DNA of 53,891 nt from Alphaproteobacteria bacterium (GTDB lineage: Bacteria; Pseudomonadota; Alphaproteobacteria; TMED109), in contig JAURCJ010000010.1 in the NCBI GenBank assembly GCA_030828505.1, forward strand, positions 1-53,891. The letters run 5' to 3'. Within the stretch, counting starts at the first letter, position 1. Each line of letters starts with the position of its first letter. The notes below the pieces were generated by a model. The model was given only the letters and a program-made list of their open reading frames with translations, was not told the DNA's origin and ran no database searches. Shown here one piece after another: positions 1-9,283 of the stretch. Both the position numbers and the translations under genes were made by a program.

Positions 1-1
1 A

Positions 2-70
2 ATAGATAATCCTCAATCAGAACAAATGTGTCAATCGCAGATGATTGTCTGTATAAATCAATGTAGATAA
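2..70 (+). CDS. Possible C-terminal tail of a gene entering from the left edge (partial)
   Basis: The frame starting at base 2 is open from the window edge to a TAA at 68-70 and encodes about 22 residues, with three Cys (motif CINQCR at the end). It ends just before the ribosome binding site of the thiolase gene, so it could be the 3' end of the preceding operon gene. Upstream of this kind of leucine cluster one often finds isovaleryl-CoA dehydrogenase, but these residues do not look like the end of that enzyme. So short an open frame could also be chance. Confidence 0.25.
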   Translation: MDNPQSEQMCQSQMIVCINQCR

Positions 71-85
71 TTAAGGAGTAAAATA

Positions 86-1270
86 ATGAATAAAGAGCAT
101 ATAGTTATAACAGGAATGGCCAGAACTCCTATGGGAAGTTTCCAGGGAAGTTTGTCTACTGAAAAGGCTCCGGATTTAGGTAGTATTGCTATAAAAGGAG
201 CAATTAAAAAAGCTAACATTAAACCTGAAGATATAGACGATGTAGTAATGGGATGTGTTCTTCCGGCTGGAATGGGGCAAGCTCCAGCTAGGCAGGCAGC
301 AATCGGTGCAGGAATACCTAATACTGCAGGAGCGACTACTATTAACAAGATGTGTGGTTCTGGAATGAGGGCAGCCATGATTGCCAATGATCAATTATTG
401 GCTGGGTCTAGTTTAATTTCTTTAGCCGGTGGAATAGAAAGTATGTCTAATGCTCCTTACATTCTTCCTAAAGTAAGAGACGGATTAAGAATGGGGCATG
501 GACAAGTACAAGACCATATGTTTATTGATGGATTAGAAGATGCCTATGAACCGGGAAGATTAATGGGTTCGTATGCAGAAGCTACCGCAGAGGCGTATCA
601 ATTTACTAGAGAAGAACAAGATAATTTTGCTATAAGGTCTTTACAAAGAGCTAAGAAAGCTAATGAAGATGGCTCTTTTGAGGAAGAAATGGTGCCTATT
701 ACTATTAAAACAAGAAAAGGCTCAGTAGAAATTACTAAAGACGAGCAACCTTTTAAGGCGGATATTAATAAAATACCTAATTTAAGGCCCGCTTTTAGTA
801 AAGATGGTACAGTTACGGCAGCAAATTCGTCATCTATATCTGATGGGGCTGCTGCTTTAGTTATGATGACTATGCAAGAAGCAGAAAAAAAGGATTCTAA
901 ACCATTAGCTAAAATTATTGCTCACGCAACAAATAGTCATGATCCCGCTTGGTTTACGACTGCTCCAATTGGGGCAATTAAGAAAGTTTTAGATAAAGCA
1001 GAGTGGGATATAAAAGATGTTGGGTTATTTGAAATAAATGAAGCTTTTGCTGTTGTACCTATGGCTGCAATGAAAGATTTAAGTATTTCACCAGATATTG
1101 TAAATATTCATGGTGGAGCATGCGCGTTAGGTCATCCTGTAGGAACTTCAGGTGCAAGAATTATGGCTACTTTAATTTCTGCAATGCATAAATATAAAGT
1201 TGATAAAGGCATAGCTTCTTTATGCATTGGTGGTGGAGAAGCTACGGCTATTGCATTAGAACGTTGCTAA
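86..1270 (+). CDS. Acetyl-CoA C-acetyltransferase (thiolase)
   Basis: Type II thiolase of 394 residues, the usual length, which cleaves acetoacetyl-CoA to two acetyl-CoA or does the reverse. The nucleophile is Cys90 in NKMCGSGM. The NEAF loop lies near residue 320, His350 is in GHPVGTSG, and Cys380 in CIGGGEA is the acid/base cysteine. All catalytic positions are present. AAGGAG lies about 8 bases before the ATG. It heads a run of leucine-degradation genes on the same strand, which suggests it finishes the pathway by using acetoacetyl-CoA made from HMG-CoA lyase product. The exact acyl-chain preference cannot be read from sequence. Confidence 0.93.
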   Translation: MNKEHIVITGMARTPMGSFQGSLSTEKAPDLGSIAIKGAIKKANIKPEDIDDVVMGCVLPAGMGQAPARQAAIGAGIPNTAGATTINKMCGSGMRAAMIANDQLLAGSSLISLAGGIESMSNAPYILPKVRDGLRMGHGQVQDHMFIDGLEDAYEPGRLMGSYAEATAEAYQFTREEQDNFAIRSLQRAKKANEDGSFEEEMVPITIKTRKGSVEITKDEQPFKADINKIPNLRPAFSKDGTVTAANSSSISDGAAALVMMTMQEAEKKDSKPLAKIIAHATNSHDPAWFTTAPIGAIKKVLDKAEWDIKDVGLFEINEAFAVVPMAAMKDLSISPDIVNIHGGACALGHPVGTSGARIMATLISAMHKYKVDKGIASLCIGGGEATAIALERC

Positions 1271-1287
1271 ATTTTAGGAATTTTTAA

Positions 1288-2895
1288 ATGGATACTCTTA
1301 AAAGTAATATAAATACTGGGTCTAAAGAATTTTTAGAAAATTCTAAAGCTATGGAATCTCTTGTTGCGGATCTTAAAAAGAAAATAGCTTTTTCGCAAAT
1401 GGGCGGAGGAAAAGAAGCTATAGAAAGACACATATCCAGAGGTAAACTTTTGCCAAGAGAAAGAATAAATTATTTAATAGACCCAGGTTCTCCATTTTTA
1501 GAATTTTCATCTTTAGCTGCATATGGTCATTATAATGATGAAGCTCCTGGATCAGGACTTATAACCGGTATAGGAAGAGTATCCGGTCGTGAGTGTGTCT
1601 TAATTGTTAATGATGCTACAGTTAAAGGGGGTACTTATTATCCTATCACTGTTAAGAAACAACTAAGAGCTCAGGATATTGCTTTAGAAAACCATTTACC
1701 GTGTATTTATTTAGTGGACTCTGGAGGTGCAAATTTACCTAATCAAAGCGAGATGTTTGCTGATAAAGAAGGGTTTGGTAGAACTTTTTATAATCAGTCT
1801 AACATGTCTGCGCTGGGTATTCCCCAAATAGCTATAGTAATGGGTTCATGTACCGCTGGCGGAGCATATGTTCCAGCTATGAGTGATGAGGCTATAATTG
1901 TTAAAAATCAAGGAACAATATTTTTAGGCGGGCCTCCTCTTGTTAAAGCAGCTACAGGGGAAGTGGTAAGTGCTGAAGATTTAGGGGGAGGAGAATTACA
2001 CAGTAAAAAAAGTGGTGTTACTGATCACTTAGCAGAAAATGATAAACATGCATTAAAAATAGCAAGAGATATAGTGTCTACATTCAAAGAGAAAAATAAT
2101 AAAGTTACTAGCTTAGATCAACCAGAAGAACCAAAATATGATTTAAAAAGCATATATGGTGTAATTCCAAAATCTTTATCAATTCCTTATGACGTAAGAG
2201 AGATTATAGCAAGAATAGTTGATGGAAGTAAATTTTTAGAATTTAAAAAATTATATGGACCTACTTTGGTGACAGGTTTCGCTAAAATTATGGGTTTTAC
2301 GGTTGGCATAGTTGCAAATAATGGAATTTTATTCTCTGAGAGTTCCCAGAAAGGAGCACATTTTATTGAATTGTGCGGTCAACGAAAAATACCGCTTATT
2401 TTTCTGCAAAATATTTCTGGCTTTATGGTAGGAAAAAAATATGAAGAAGGTGGTATTGCGAAAGATGGGGCTAAGTTAGTTACAGCAGTATCAACCGTTA
2501 ATGTTCCAAAATTTACAGTTATAATTGGAGGTTCATTTGGTGCTGGAAATTATGGTATGTGTGGAAGAGCATTTAGCCCTAGATTTATGTGGGCTTGGCC
2601 TAACTCTAGAATATCTGTTATGGGGGGAGAACAGGCTGCAAATGTTTTAGCAACCGTTAAAAAAGATGTTAACGCCAGAAGAAAAATAAAATGGTCTAAA
2701 AAGGAAGAAAATATATTTAAAACTAAAATTTTAGATCAATATGAAACTGAAGGTAGTCCATATTTTGCTTCTTCGCGAATATGGGATGATGGAATTATTG
2801 ATCCTGCTGATACTCGCTTTGTTTTAGGTTTATCAATATCGGCTGCATATAATAAACCTATAGAAGAGACAAAATTTGGTCTATTTAGGATGTAA
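1288..2895 (+). CDS. mccB: Methylcrotonyl-CoA carboxylase, carboxyltransferase (beta) subunit
   Basis: Carboxyltransferase subunit of 535 residues. It transfers carboxyl from carboxybiotin to 3-methylcrotonyl-CoA, giving 3-methylglutaconyl-CoA in leucine breakdown. Two crotonase-like halves are visible: an N-terminal acyl-CoA site around GSCTAGGAY and a C-terminal biotin site around [16 protein letters not shown] and [12 protein letters not shown]. These signatures match MCC beta better than propionyl-CoA carboxylase beta. The partner biotin subunit is two genes downstream, and the hydratase for the product lies between them, so substrate assignment is well supported by context. Only 17 bases separate it from the thiolase gene. 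Confidence 0.95.
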   Translation: MDTLKSNINTGSKEFLENSKAMESLVADLKKKIAFSQMGGGKEAIERHISRGKLLPRERINYLIDPGSPFLEFSSLAAYGHYNDEAPGSGLITGIGRVSGRECVLIVNDATVKGGTYYPITVKKQLRAQDIALENHLPCIYLVDSGGANLPNQSEMFADKEGFGRTFYNQSNMSALGIPQIAIVMGSCTAGGAYVPAMSDEAIIVKNQGTIFLGGPPLVKAATGEVVSAEDLGGGELHSKKSGVTDHLAENDKHALKIARDIVSTFKEKNNKVTSLDQPEEPKYDLKSIYGVIPKSLSIPYDVREIIARIVDGSKFLEFKKLYGPTLVTGFAKIMGFTVGIVANNGILFSESSQKGAHFIELCGQRKIPLIFLQNISGFMVGKKYEEGGIAKDGAKLVTAVSTVNVPKFTVIIGGSFGAGNYGMCGRAFSPRFMWAWPNSRISVMGGEQAANVLATVKKDVNARRKIKWSKKEENIFKTKILDQYETEGSPYFASSRIWDDGIIDPADTRFVLGLSISAAYNKPIEETKFGLFRM

Positions 2896-2898
2896 CAT

Positions 2899-3687
2899 AT
2901 GAAAAACTTAATAAGTAAATTAGATGATAGAGGTGTTTATTATTTAACTCTTAACAGACCTAATGTTATGAATGCTTTTGATGAAAATTTAATTGAAGAA
3001 TTAGATAATGTCTTGTCGGATATATCCAATAATCAAAAAATAAGAGTACTTGTTTTAACTGGAGAAGGAAAAGCATTTTCAGCTGGAGGAGATTTAGATT
3101 GGATGAAAAGAATGGCCAATTTAAGCTATGAAGAAAACCATAAAGATGCAATGAAGTTAGCGGTTATGCTAAAAAAGTTAGATAAATTACCTTTTCCTAC
3201 TATAGCTGCTGTTAACGGCGCGGCTTTTGGAGGAGGGGTGGGATTAGTATCCGCTTGTGATATTGCTATAGGTAATGAATATGCAAAATTTTCTCTTTCT
3301 GAAGTAAGGTTAGGGTTAATTCCTGCAACTATAAGTCCTTATGTAGTTAGAGCAGTTGGATCAAGGAATGCACGATACTTATTTATGACTTCAAATCTTA
3401 TTTTTCCTGAAGAGGCGCATCATTTAGGTTTATTAACTCACTATACCCAAAATAATAATTTTGATAATTTAATAGAAAAAAATATTGAAAATATCCTAAA
3501 AGGAGGCCCTGAAGCTATAAAAGCATCAAAAGATTTAGTTTTTTATGTAGAGGATAAAAATATTGATGAGATAGTAATGATAGAAACTGCAAAAAGAATT
3601 GCTGATGCAAGGGCTACTGATGAAGGTAAGGAAGGTACAAATGCTTTCCTTAATAAAATAAAACCAGGCTGGCAAAAAAATGATTAA
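2899..3687 (+). CDS. liuC: Enoyl-CoA hydratase/isomerase family, probable methylglutaconyl-CoA hydratase
   Basis: Crotonase-fold protein of 262 residues. The oxyanion-hole segments are present: AGGDLDWMKRM near residue 62 and NGAAFGGGVGLV near residue 103. The family has many substrates, but the position between the two methylcrotonyl-CoA carboxylase subunits indicates hydration of 3-methylglutaconyl-CoA to HMG-CoA. The start lies three bases after the mccB stop and the 3' end overlaps mccA by 8 bases, so the genes are probably translationally coupled. Confidence 0.9.
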   Translation: MKNLISKLDDRGVYYLTLNRPNVMNAFDENLIEELDNVLSDISNNQKIRVLVLTGEGKAFSAGGDLDWMKRMANLSYEENHKDAMKLAVMLKKLDKLPFPTIAAVNGAAFGGGVGLVSACDIAIGNEYAKFSLSEVRLGLIPATISPYVVRAVGSRNARYLFMTSNLIFPEEAHHLGLLTHYTQNNNFDNLIEKNIENILKGGPEAIKASKDLVFYVEDKNIDEIVMIETAKRIADARATDEGKEGTNAFLNKIKPGWQKND

Positions 3688-5665
3688 AAAAATATTAATA
3701 GCTAATAGGGGAGAAATAGCGTGTAGAATAATACGTACATGCAAATTTATGGGTATTAAAACACTAGTTATTTACTCAGAAGCCGATGAACATTCTTTAC
3801 ATGTTCGAGAATCTGATGAAGCTGTATTTATTGGAGAGTCTCCTGCAGATAAAAGTTATCTAAATTATAAGAAAATAGTAAAAGTTGCTTTAGAAAACAA
3901 GGTAGATGCAGTTCATCCAGGTTATGGTTTTTTATCTGAAAATCCAAATTTTGCTATGGAATTAAAAAAGAAAAAAATAAAGTTTATAGGTCCTTCTGTA
4001 TTTTCTATGAAAAGTATGTCACTTAAAAATGATGCGCGAAGTATGATGGAGAAAGCTGGTGTTCCAGTTTTACCAGGATTTTCTGCTGATTCTCTCTCTT
4101 ATGAACAGATTGTTAAAAAATGTGAGAATATTGGTTTCCCACTTATTATTAAAGCCTCTGCTGGTGGTGGGGGGAAAGGTATGCATGTAATAAGTAAGCG
4201 TGAAGAAATAAAGTCTAAATTAGCTGGTGCAAAAAGGGAGGCTTTGAGTTCATTTGGGAATGATTCTATTTTAATAGAAAAATATTTAGAGAACCCAAGA
4301 CATATTGAAGTTCAAATTTTGGCAGATAACCACGATAATATCTATACTTTATCAGATAGAGATTGCAGTATACAAAGGCGTCATCAGAAGGTTATAGAAG
4401 AAGCTCCTGCGCCAAATATTAAGCCTGAAGTGAGAAAAGAAATGGCACTGCAAGCAAAAAGAGTTGCAAAAAATATTGCATATTCTGGAGCCGGTACTAT
4501 AGAGTTTTTGTTTGAAAAAGAAAGTTTCTATTTTATGGAAATGAATACGCGGCTTCAAGTAGAGCATCCAGTGACTGAATTGATATTAGGCCTTGATTTA
4601 GTTGAATTACAAATAAGAGTAGCAAATAATGAAAAAATTATCTTAGATGATGATAAACTAAAAATTAAAGGTCATTCAATTGAAGCCAGAGTATATGCAG
4701 AAGTGCCAGAGGAGGATTTTAAACCCTCGCCTGGAAAAATTTCTAAATTAATATTTCCCAATAACAAATATTTAAGAGTGGATACGGGTTATGTTTCTGG
4801 AGATGAAGTCTCTCCATATTATGATCCTATGATTTCAAAAATTATTTCTTATGGAAAAGATAGAGACGACGCCATAACAAAGCTTTCAGGTGCTATTTCA
4901 AATACACATTTAGTAGGAATAAAAAGTAATCTTAATTTTTTATATAAAATTTTGAATGTAGCAGCCTTTAAAGATAAAAAAATTAGTACAGGTTTTATCA
5001 ATAAATACTGGCATAAACTAGTCCCAAATAGAGAAAATATGGATTTATTAATTCAATTATCTATTGCAGCGTATTTAAAAACTAGAAAATCAGATAAAAA
5101 TCATTCTCATATAGATCCTTGGAGTAACGATAGAAATTGGCGACATTTAGAAAATGATTCAGAAGAAATATCTATTAGGTGCGACAAAAAAATATTAAAT
5201 TATATGGTTAAAAATATAGATTATAACAAAGTGATAATGTCAGAAGGTAATGATAAAAAGAAAAATACTTTCACATATTTATTTGATGAAATGAGTGATG
5301 ATTTAAGTTTAATTTATAAAAATAACAAAATTGATTTTTATTTCTTAGCGTTTAATAATAAAACAATATATATAAATGTAAAAGGTAATTCTCTTACTTC
5401 TGAAATTATAAATAAGTATTATATGGATTTATCTTCAGAGTCCTCAGTTGGTTCAATGGACGCACCAGTTCCTGGAAAAATAGCTAAAGTATTTGTTAAA
5501 AAAAATCAAATTGTAAAAAAAGGTGATGTTTTAGTTATTATTGAAGCAATGAAAATGGAGCATTCTATTACAGCTCCATATTCAGGTAAAGTAATTAAAG
5601 TAGAGGCAATTGAAGGGGAACAAGTAAATGAAGGGTTTACTGTGGCCCAGATGGAAGTGAAGTAA
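3680..5665 (+). CDS. mccA: Methylcrotonyl-CoA carboxylase, biotin-carrying (alpha) subunit
   Basis: 661 residues combining biotin carboxylase and biotin carrier functions. Visible are the N-terminal ANRGEIACRIIRT, the ATP-grasp glycine loop SAGGGGKGMH, RDCSIQRRHQK and EMNTRLQVEHPVTE. The biotinyl domain at the C-terminus carries EAMKMEH with Lys625 as the biotinylation site. The region between (about 440-580) is the poorly conserved connector that binds the beta subunit. It uses ATP and bicarbonate to make carboxybiotin for MccB. It overlaps the hydratase gene by 8 bases and its stop codon directly abuts the next ATG. Confidence 0.95.
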   Translation: MIKKILIANRGEIACRIIRTCKFMGIKTLVIYSEADEHSLHVRESDEAVFIGESPADKSYLNYKKIVKVALENKVDAVHPGYGFLSENPNFAMELKKKKIKFIGPSVFSMKSMSLKNDARSMMEKAGVPVLPGFSADSLSYEQIVKKCENIGFPLIIKASAGGGGKGMHVISKREEIKSKLAGAKREALSSFGNDSILIEKYLENPRHIEVQILADNHDNIYTLSDRDCSIQRRHQKVIEEAPAPNIKPEVRKEMALQAKRVAKNIAYSGAGTIEFLFEKESFYFMEMNTRLQVEHPVTELILGLDLVELQIRVANNEKIILDDDKLKIKGHSIEARVYAEVPEEDFKPSPGKISKLIFPNNKYLRVDTGYVSGDEVSPYYDPMISKIISYGKDRDDAITKLSGAISNTHLVGIKSNLNFLYKILNVAAFKDKKISTGFINKYWHKLVPNRENMDLLIQLSIAAYLKTRKSDKNHSHIDPWSNDRNWRHLENDSEEISIRCDKKILNYMVKNIDYNKVIMSEGNDKKKNTFTYLFDEMSDDLSLIYKNNKIDFYFLAFNNKTIYINVKGNSLTSEIINKYYMDLSSESSVGSMDAPVPGKIAKVFVKKNQIVKKGDVLVIIEAMKMEHSITAPYSGKVIKVEAIEGEQVNEGFTVAQMEVK

Positions 5666-6571
5666 ATGATAGATATAACTATATATGAAGTGGGTCCAAG
5701 AGATGGTCTACAAAATGAAAAAATACCATTAGATACTAATGATAAAATTAAATTCATAAATATTCTTTCTGAGACAGGTTTATTGTTTATAGAGAGTGGA
5801 GCTTTTGTTTCACCAAAATGGGTTCCGGCTATGGCAGATTCTAATACTGTTCTTTCTAAAATTAATAAGAAAAATAATATTAATTATCCTGTATTAACGC
5901 CTAACCTAAAAGGTTTAGAAGATGCAATAAAATACAATAGTGACACTGCGTGTGTTTTTGCTACTCCAAGTGAAACATTTTCAAAAAAAAATACGAACTG
6001 TTCTGTTAATGAAGCATTAGCAAGAGCTAAAGAAGTAGCAGAAGAAGCTATCAATAAAGGTTTAAGGGTAAGAGGGTATATCTCTACTGTCATGTTCTGT
6101 CCATATGAAAATGAAATAGAATCATCAAAAGTTGCAAAGTTGTCAGAAGAATTAATTAAAATAGGATGCTACGAAATATCTTTAGGTGATACCATAGGAA
6201 GTGGAACGCCAATCAAAACTAAAGATATGTTAATAGCTTGTAAAGATGCTGTAGGTATAGAAAAACTAGCAGTACATTTCCATGATACCTACGGGCAAGC
6301 TTTAGCAAATATTTTAGCCAGTATAGAAATAGGTGTTAAAGTTATAGATACATCAGTAGGAGGTTTAGGCGGATGTCCATATGCACCAGGTGCAAAAGGT
6401 AATGTCGCCACTGAAGATGTCTTATTCATGTTAAATGGAATGGGTATAAATACTGGAGTTGATATTGAAGAAATATGTAGTGCATCAAAATTTGTTTTTG
6501 AAAAATTAGGTAGGATGCCCTCATCTAGAGTTTATAATGCTTTGGCCTCAAAGAAAAAAAGAAGTAATTAA
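5666..6571 (+). CDS. mvaB: Hydroxymethylglutaryl-CoA lyase
   Basis: HMG-CoA lyase of 301 residues, a TIM barrel of the DRE-TIM family that splits HMG-CoA into acetoacetate and acetyl-CoA. Evidence is the N-terminal GPRDGLQNEK metal/substrate motif, HFHDTYGQALAN, and the signature loop GGLGGCPYAPGAKGN with the active-site Cys. The ATG follows the mccA stop without a gap. As the last step of the leucine pathway it completes the operon. No CoA transferase for acetoacetate is in the window, so that step must be encoded elsewhere. Confidence 0.95.
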   Translation: MIDITIYEVGPRDGLQNEKIPLDTNDKIKFINILSETGLLFIESGAFVSPKWVPAMADSNTVLSKINKKNNINYPVLTPNLKGLEDAIKYNSDTACVFATPSETFSKKNTNCSVNEALARAKEVAEEAINKGLRVRGYISTVMFCPYENEIESSKVAKLSEELIKIGCYEISLGDTIGSGTPIKTKDMLIACKDAVGIEKLAVHFHDTYGQALANILASIEIGVKVIDTSVGGLGGCPYAPGAKGNVATEDVLFMLNGMGINTGVDIEEICSASKFVFEKLGRMPSSRVYNALASKKKRSN

Positions 6572-6578
6572 ACTTTAA

Positions 6579-6980
6579 ATGAATATAGTTAAGTTAGCAG
6601 TAGGCATAAATAGTGTAAAAGATTTAAAAAGTAGACAAGAAGTAAAACGCAAACAGTATGGAAATAATACACATATTACAAGGTTATTTCCTAAAAAACA
6701 CTCAGAATTAATAAATAGTGGCTCAATGTATTGGGTGATAAATGGCTTTATATCTGTGCGGCAAAAAATAATAGATATAAAAAAAGTAGAGCATGATGAT
6801 GGAGTGAATTATTGTCATATCATTTTAGATAAAAAATTATTTGAAACTCAAGTAATAAGGACAAGACCATTTCAAGGTTGGAGGTATTTAAGTATAGAAA
6901 AAACTCCTCAAGACCTTTCTGATAAAAAAGAAATTAATGGAGAGCTTGTAAAAATATTAAAAGAACTATGTATTATATAA
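6579..6980 (+). CDS. DUF1489 family protein
   Basis: 133-residue cytosolic protein that I recognise as DUF1489 (COG5458), a small family found almost only in Alphaproteobacteria. Hallmarks are the N-terminal VKLAVGINSVKDL, THITRLFPKK, YWVINGFISVRQ and RPFQGWRYL near residue 100. Function is unknown. It starts eight bases after the HMG-CoA lyase stop and may be co-transcribed with the leucine operon, though the family is not generally tied to leucine breakdown. No membrane segment or known catalytic motif is visible. Confidence 0.85.
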   Translation: MNIVKLAVGINSVKDLKSRQEVKRKQYGNNTHITRLFPKKHSELINSGSMYWVINGFISVRQKIIDIKKVEHDDGVNYCHIILDKKLFETQVIRTRPFQGWRYLSIEKTPQDLSDKKEINGELVKILKELCII

Positions 6981-7037
6981 AATTGCATATATAATAATTT
7001 CTTGTTTATTTATTATATAAAATAAAAGGAGTAAAAT

Positions 7038-7544
7038 ATGAAAAAATATAATTATTTATTGTTATTAATATTAACATTTATTTTTATAAGTAAATTTGGT
7101 TTTGCATTAGAAACCAAACCAGTTATGGATTTAAATTTAGCTAAAAAAATGGCTGATGCTTGTGAAGCAAAAAAAGAAACAACAGATTGGAGACCATTAA
7201 ATATCGCTATAGTCGATTCTGGTTCTGATTTAATTTTATTTAGAAGACAAGATGGAGCATTTTTAGGAAGTATTGATATTGCTCTAAATAAAGCAAAATC
7301 TGCAGTTATGATTCCATATCCTACAAGAGTAATTGGCGAACTAGCTTATGGTAAAGAAGGAACCCCTGGGAGACTACCTGGAATTTCTACAGTTGATTTT
7401 TTAGTACCGTTTCCAGGTGGCATGCCAATTAGGACTGAAAGTGGTCATCTGATTGGAGCTATAGGCATAAGTGGAGCAACAGGTGATCAAGATGAGGAAT
7501 GTGCCATTGCAGCTATAGAGGCTGTTAAAGATTTATTGAAATAA
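7038..7544 (+). CDS. Secreted HbpS/GlcG-like (heme-degrading domain family) protein
   Basis: 168 residues with a signal peptide (Lys-rich start, long hydrophobic run, likely cleavage after GFA near residue 24). The rest is the GlcG/HbpS domain (PF03928): NIAIVDSGSDLILFRRQDGAFLGSID in two stretches, then GGMPIR, GHLIGAIGISGATGDQDE and a C-terminal helix. Family members bind heme or small cofactors, or have unknown roles, so the biochemical activity is open. AAGGAG lies well placed before the ATG. The stop is one base from the amidohydrolase start, implying a two-gene operon. Confidence 0.85.
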   Translation: MKKYNYLLLLILTFIFISKFGFALETKPVMDLNLAKKMADACEAKKETTDWRPLNIAIVDSGSDLILFRRQDGAFLGSIDIALNKAKSAVMIPYPTRVIGELAYGKEGTPGRLPGISTVDFLVPFPGGMPIRTESGHLIGAIGISGATGDQDEECAIAAIEAVKDLLK

Positions 7545-7545
7545 T

Positions 7546-9231
7546 ATGTTTGACCTAATTATAAAGAAGGCAAATATTATTGATGGTACTGGTATGCCAT
7601 CTTTTACTGGCGATATAGCAGTTCAAGATGGCATCATAGTAGATAGAGGCAATAATTTAGGTGAAGCCAAAAGTGTTATAGATGCAAAAGGTTTAAGCTT
7701 AGTACCTGGATTCATCGATAGTCATACGCATTATGATGCGCAGTTAACTTGGGATCCATGGGCTAATCCTTCACCAAAACTCGGAGTAACTACAATTGTA
7801 ATCGGTAATTGTGGTTTTACAATAGCTCCATGTAAGCCCGAACATAGAGAATTAACAATAAAAAACCTTACGAATGTTGAGGGAATGTCATTAGATGCTC
7901 TTAAAAAAGGAATAAATTGGAATTTTGAAACATATCCTGAATATATTAAGTTTTTGGAAGATCGAGGAGTTGGCCCAAATGTTGCCGCCTATGTTGGTCA
8001 TTCTTCAGTTCGAGTTTATGTAATGGGAGAAGATGCATTAAAAAGAAAAGCTAATGAAAAAGAAATAGATGAAATGAAAAATATTATTAAGGACGCAATG
8101 ACTAATGGATGTCTAGGTTTTGCCACCTCAACTTTTGAGGGCCATAATGGAGAAAATGGAGTTCCAATGCCTTCTAGGTTAGCAGATGATAAAGAAATGC
8201 ATTCTCTAATTAAAGCTATGTCAACCTTTGGAAGAGGAGTATTTATGTTAACAAGAGGTTCTAAAACCTCTATAAAAGTTATACAAGAATGGATGAAAGG
8301 TTCTAATAGGCCTGCTGTAGTTGCTGCTCTTTTACATAATCCATTATCTGATAATTCAACATTTGATATTTTAGAGGACATTACAAAAGCTACAGAAAAT
8401 GGAAATGAAATGTGGGGACAGGTTTCATGTAGACCACTTTCTATGGAGTTTACTATGCAATCTCCATATTTATTTGAAGGAATTAGTAACTGGAAGCCTG
8501 CTATGGAGTGTTCTAATAATGAATTATATAAAGAGGTATTAGGCGACAGTAATTTTAGAAAAAAATTATTAAATGAAATTGAGGATGATGCTCAAGTTAG
8601 ATTATTTAATGGAGACTGGGATAAAATTATTGTAAGAGAGGTCAAAAATAAAAAGTTTTTAGATTTAGAGGGTTTATCTATTAAGGATATAGCAGAAAAA
8701 AATAATGTTAACCCTTTAGATTGGTTATTAGATCATTCTTTAACTGAGGATGGTATGGATACTTTATTTATTGCTATGCTATTAAATAGTGATCAAGAAG
8801 CAGTTGGAAAATTACTTAAACACCCTCGTTCTAATATTACTTTATCTGATGCTGGAGCACATTTAACTTTTTTTAATGATGCTGGATATGGTTTATACAT
8901 GCTAGAAAATTGGGTGCGTAAAAATAATTTAATGTCCAAAGAAGAAGCTATATATAATTTAACAGGAAAACAGGCGGATATTTATAGGATTGATCAGAGA
9001 GGAAGGTTAGTACCTGGACAATATGCGGATATGATGCTTATAGATTTTGAAAAAGTAGGAGTATCAGAAACATTTAGGGTTGATGATTTACCGGGAGGTT
9101 CTAGTAGATTAGACGTTAATGGAAAAGGTATTCATAGTGTTTGGATAAATGGAGAAAATGTTTTTAAAAACAATTCTTTAACTAATAATAAAAAACTTCC
9201 AGGTAAAGTGCTTAAAGGTTTTCATTCATAA
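7546..9231 (+). CDS. D-aminoacylase / N-acyl-D-amino-acid deacylase family amidohydrolase
   Basis: 561-residue metal-dependent hydrolase of the amidohydrolase superfamily (Amidohydro_3). The N-terminal composite beta domain is followed by the HTHYDAQ metal motif near residue 60, GNCGFTIAP, GHSSVR, and the C-terminal SDAGAHLTFF carrying the catalytic Asp. It ends with the typical GRLVPGQYADMMLID return to the beta domain. Relatives hydrolyse N-acyl-D-amino acids, dihydropyrimidine-like or other cyclic amides; the substrate cannot be fixed from sequence. No signal peptide is visible, unlike the gene just upstream. Confidence 0.87.
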   Translation: MFDLIIKKANIIDGTGMPSFTGDIAVQDGIIVDRGNNLGEAKSVIDAKGLSLVPGFIDSHTHYDAQLTWDPWANPSPKLGVTTIVIGNCGFTIAPCKPEHRELTIKNLTNVEGMSLDALKKGINWNFETYPEYIKFLEDRGVGPNVAAYVGHSSVRVYVMGEDALKRKANEKEIDEMKNIIKDAMTNGCLGFATSTFEGHNGENGVPMPSRLADDKEMHSLIKAMSTFGRGVFMLTRGSKTSIKVIQEWMKGSNRPAVVAALLHNPLSDNSTFDILEDITKATENGNEMWGQVSCRPLSMEFTMQSPYLFEGISNWKPAMECSNNELYKEVLGDSNFRKKLLNEIEDDAQVRLFNGDWDKIIVREVKNKKFLDLEGLSIKDIAEKNNVNPLDWLLDHSLTEDGMDTLFIAMLLNSDQEAVGKLLKHPRSNITLSDAGAHLTFFNDAGYGLYMLENWVRKNNLMSKEEAIYNLTGKQADIYRIDQRGRLVPGQYADMMLIDFEKVGVSETFRVDDLPGGSSRLDVNGKGIHSVWINGENVFKNNSLTNNKKLPGKVLKGFHS

Positions 9232-9237
9232 AATATA

Positions 9238-9272
9238 AATAGGAAGAGATAATTTAATTTTCCCTTCCTATT
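9238..9272. terminator. Possible bidirectional terminator between convergent genes
   Basis: Nine-base perfect inverted arms AATAGGAAG (9238-9246) and CTTCCTATT (9264-9272) around a 17-base loop. They lie between the convergent amidohydrolase gene and the PuuD-like gene. The flanks are A/T-rich but there is no long clean T run, so this is a moderate candidate. Confidence 0.45.
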
Positions 9273-9283
9273 ATAATTTATTG

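Noticed and set aside
58-394. Minus-strand open frames over the thiolase gene
   Set aside because: They lie entirely opposite a well-supported thiolase with all catalytic residues and have no family signature or ribosome binding site.
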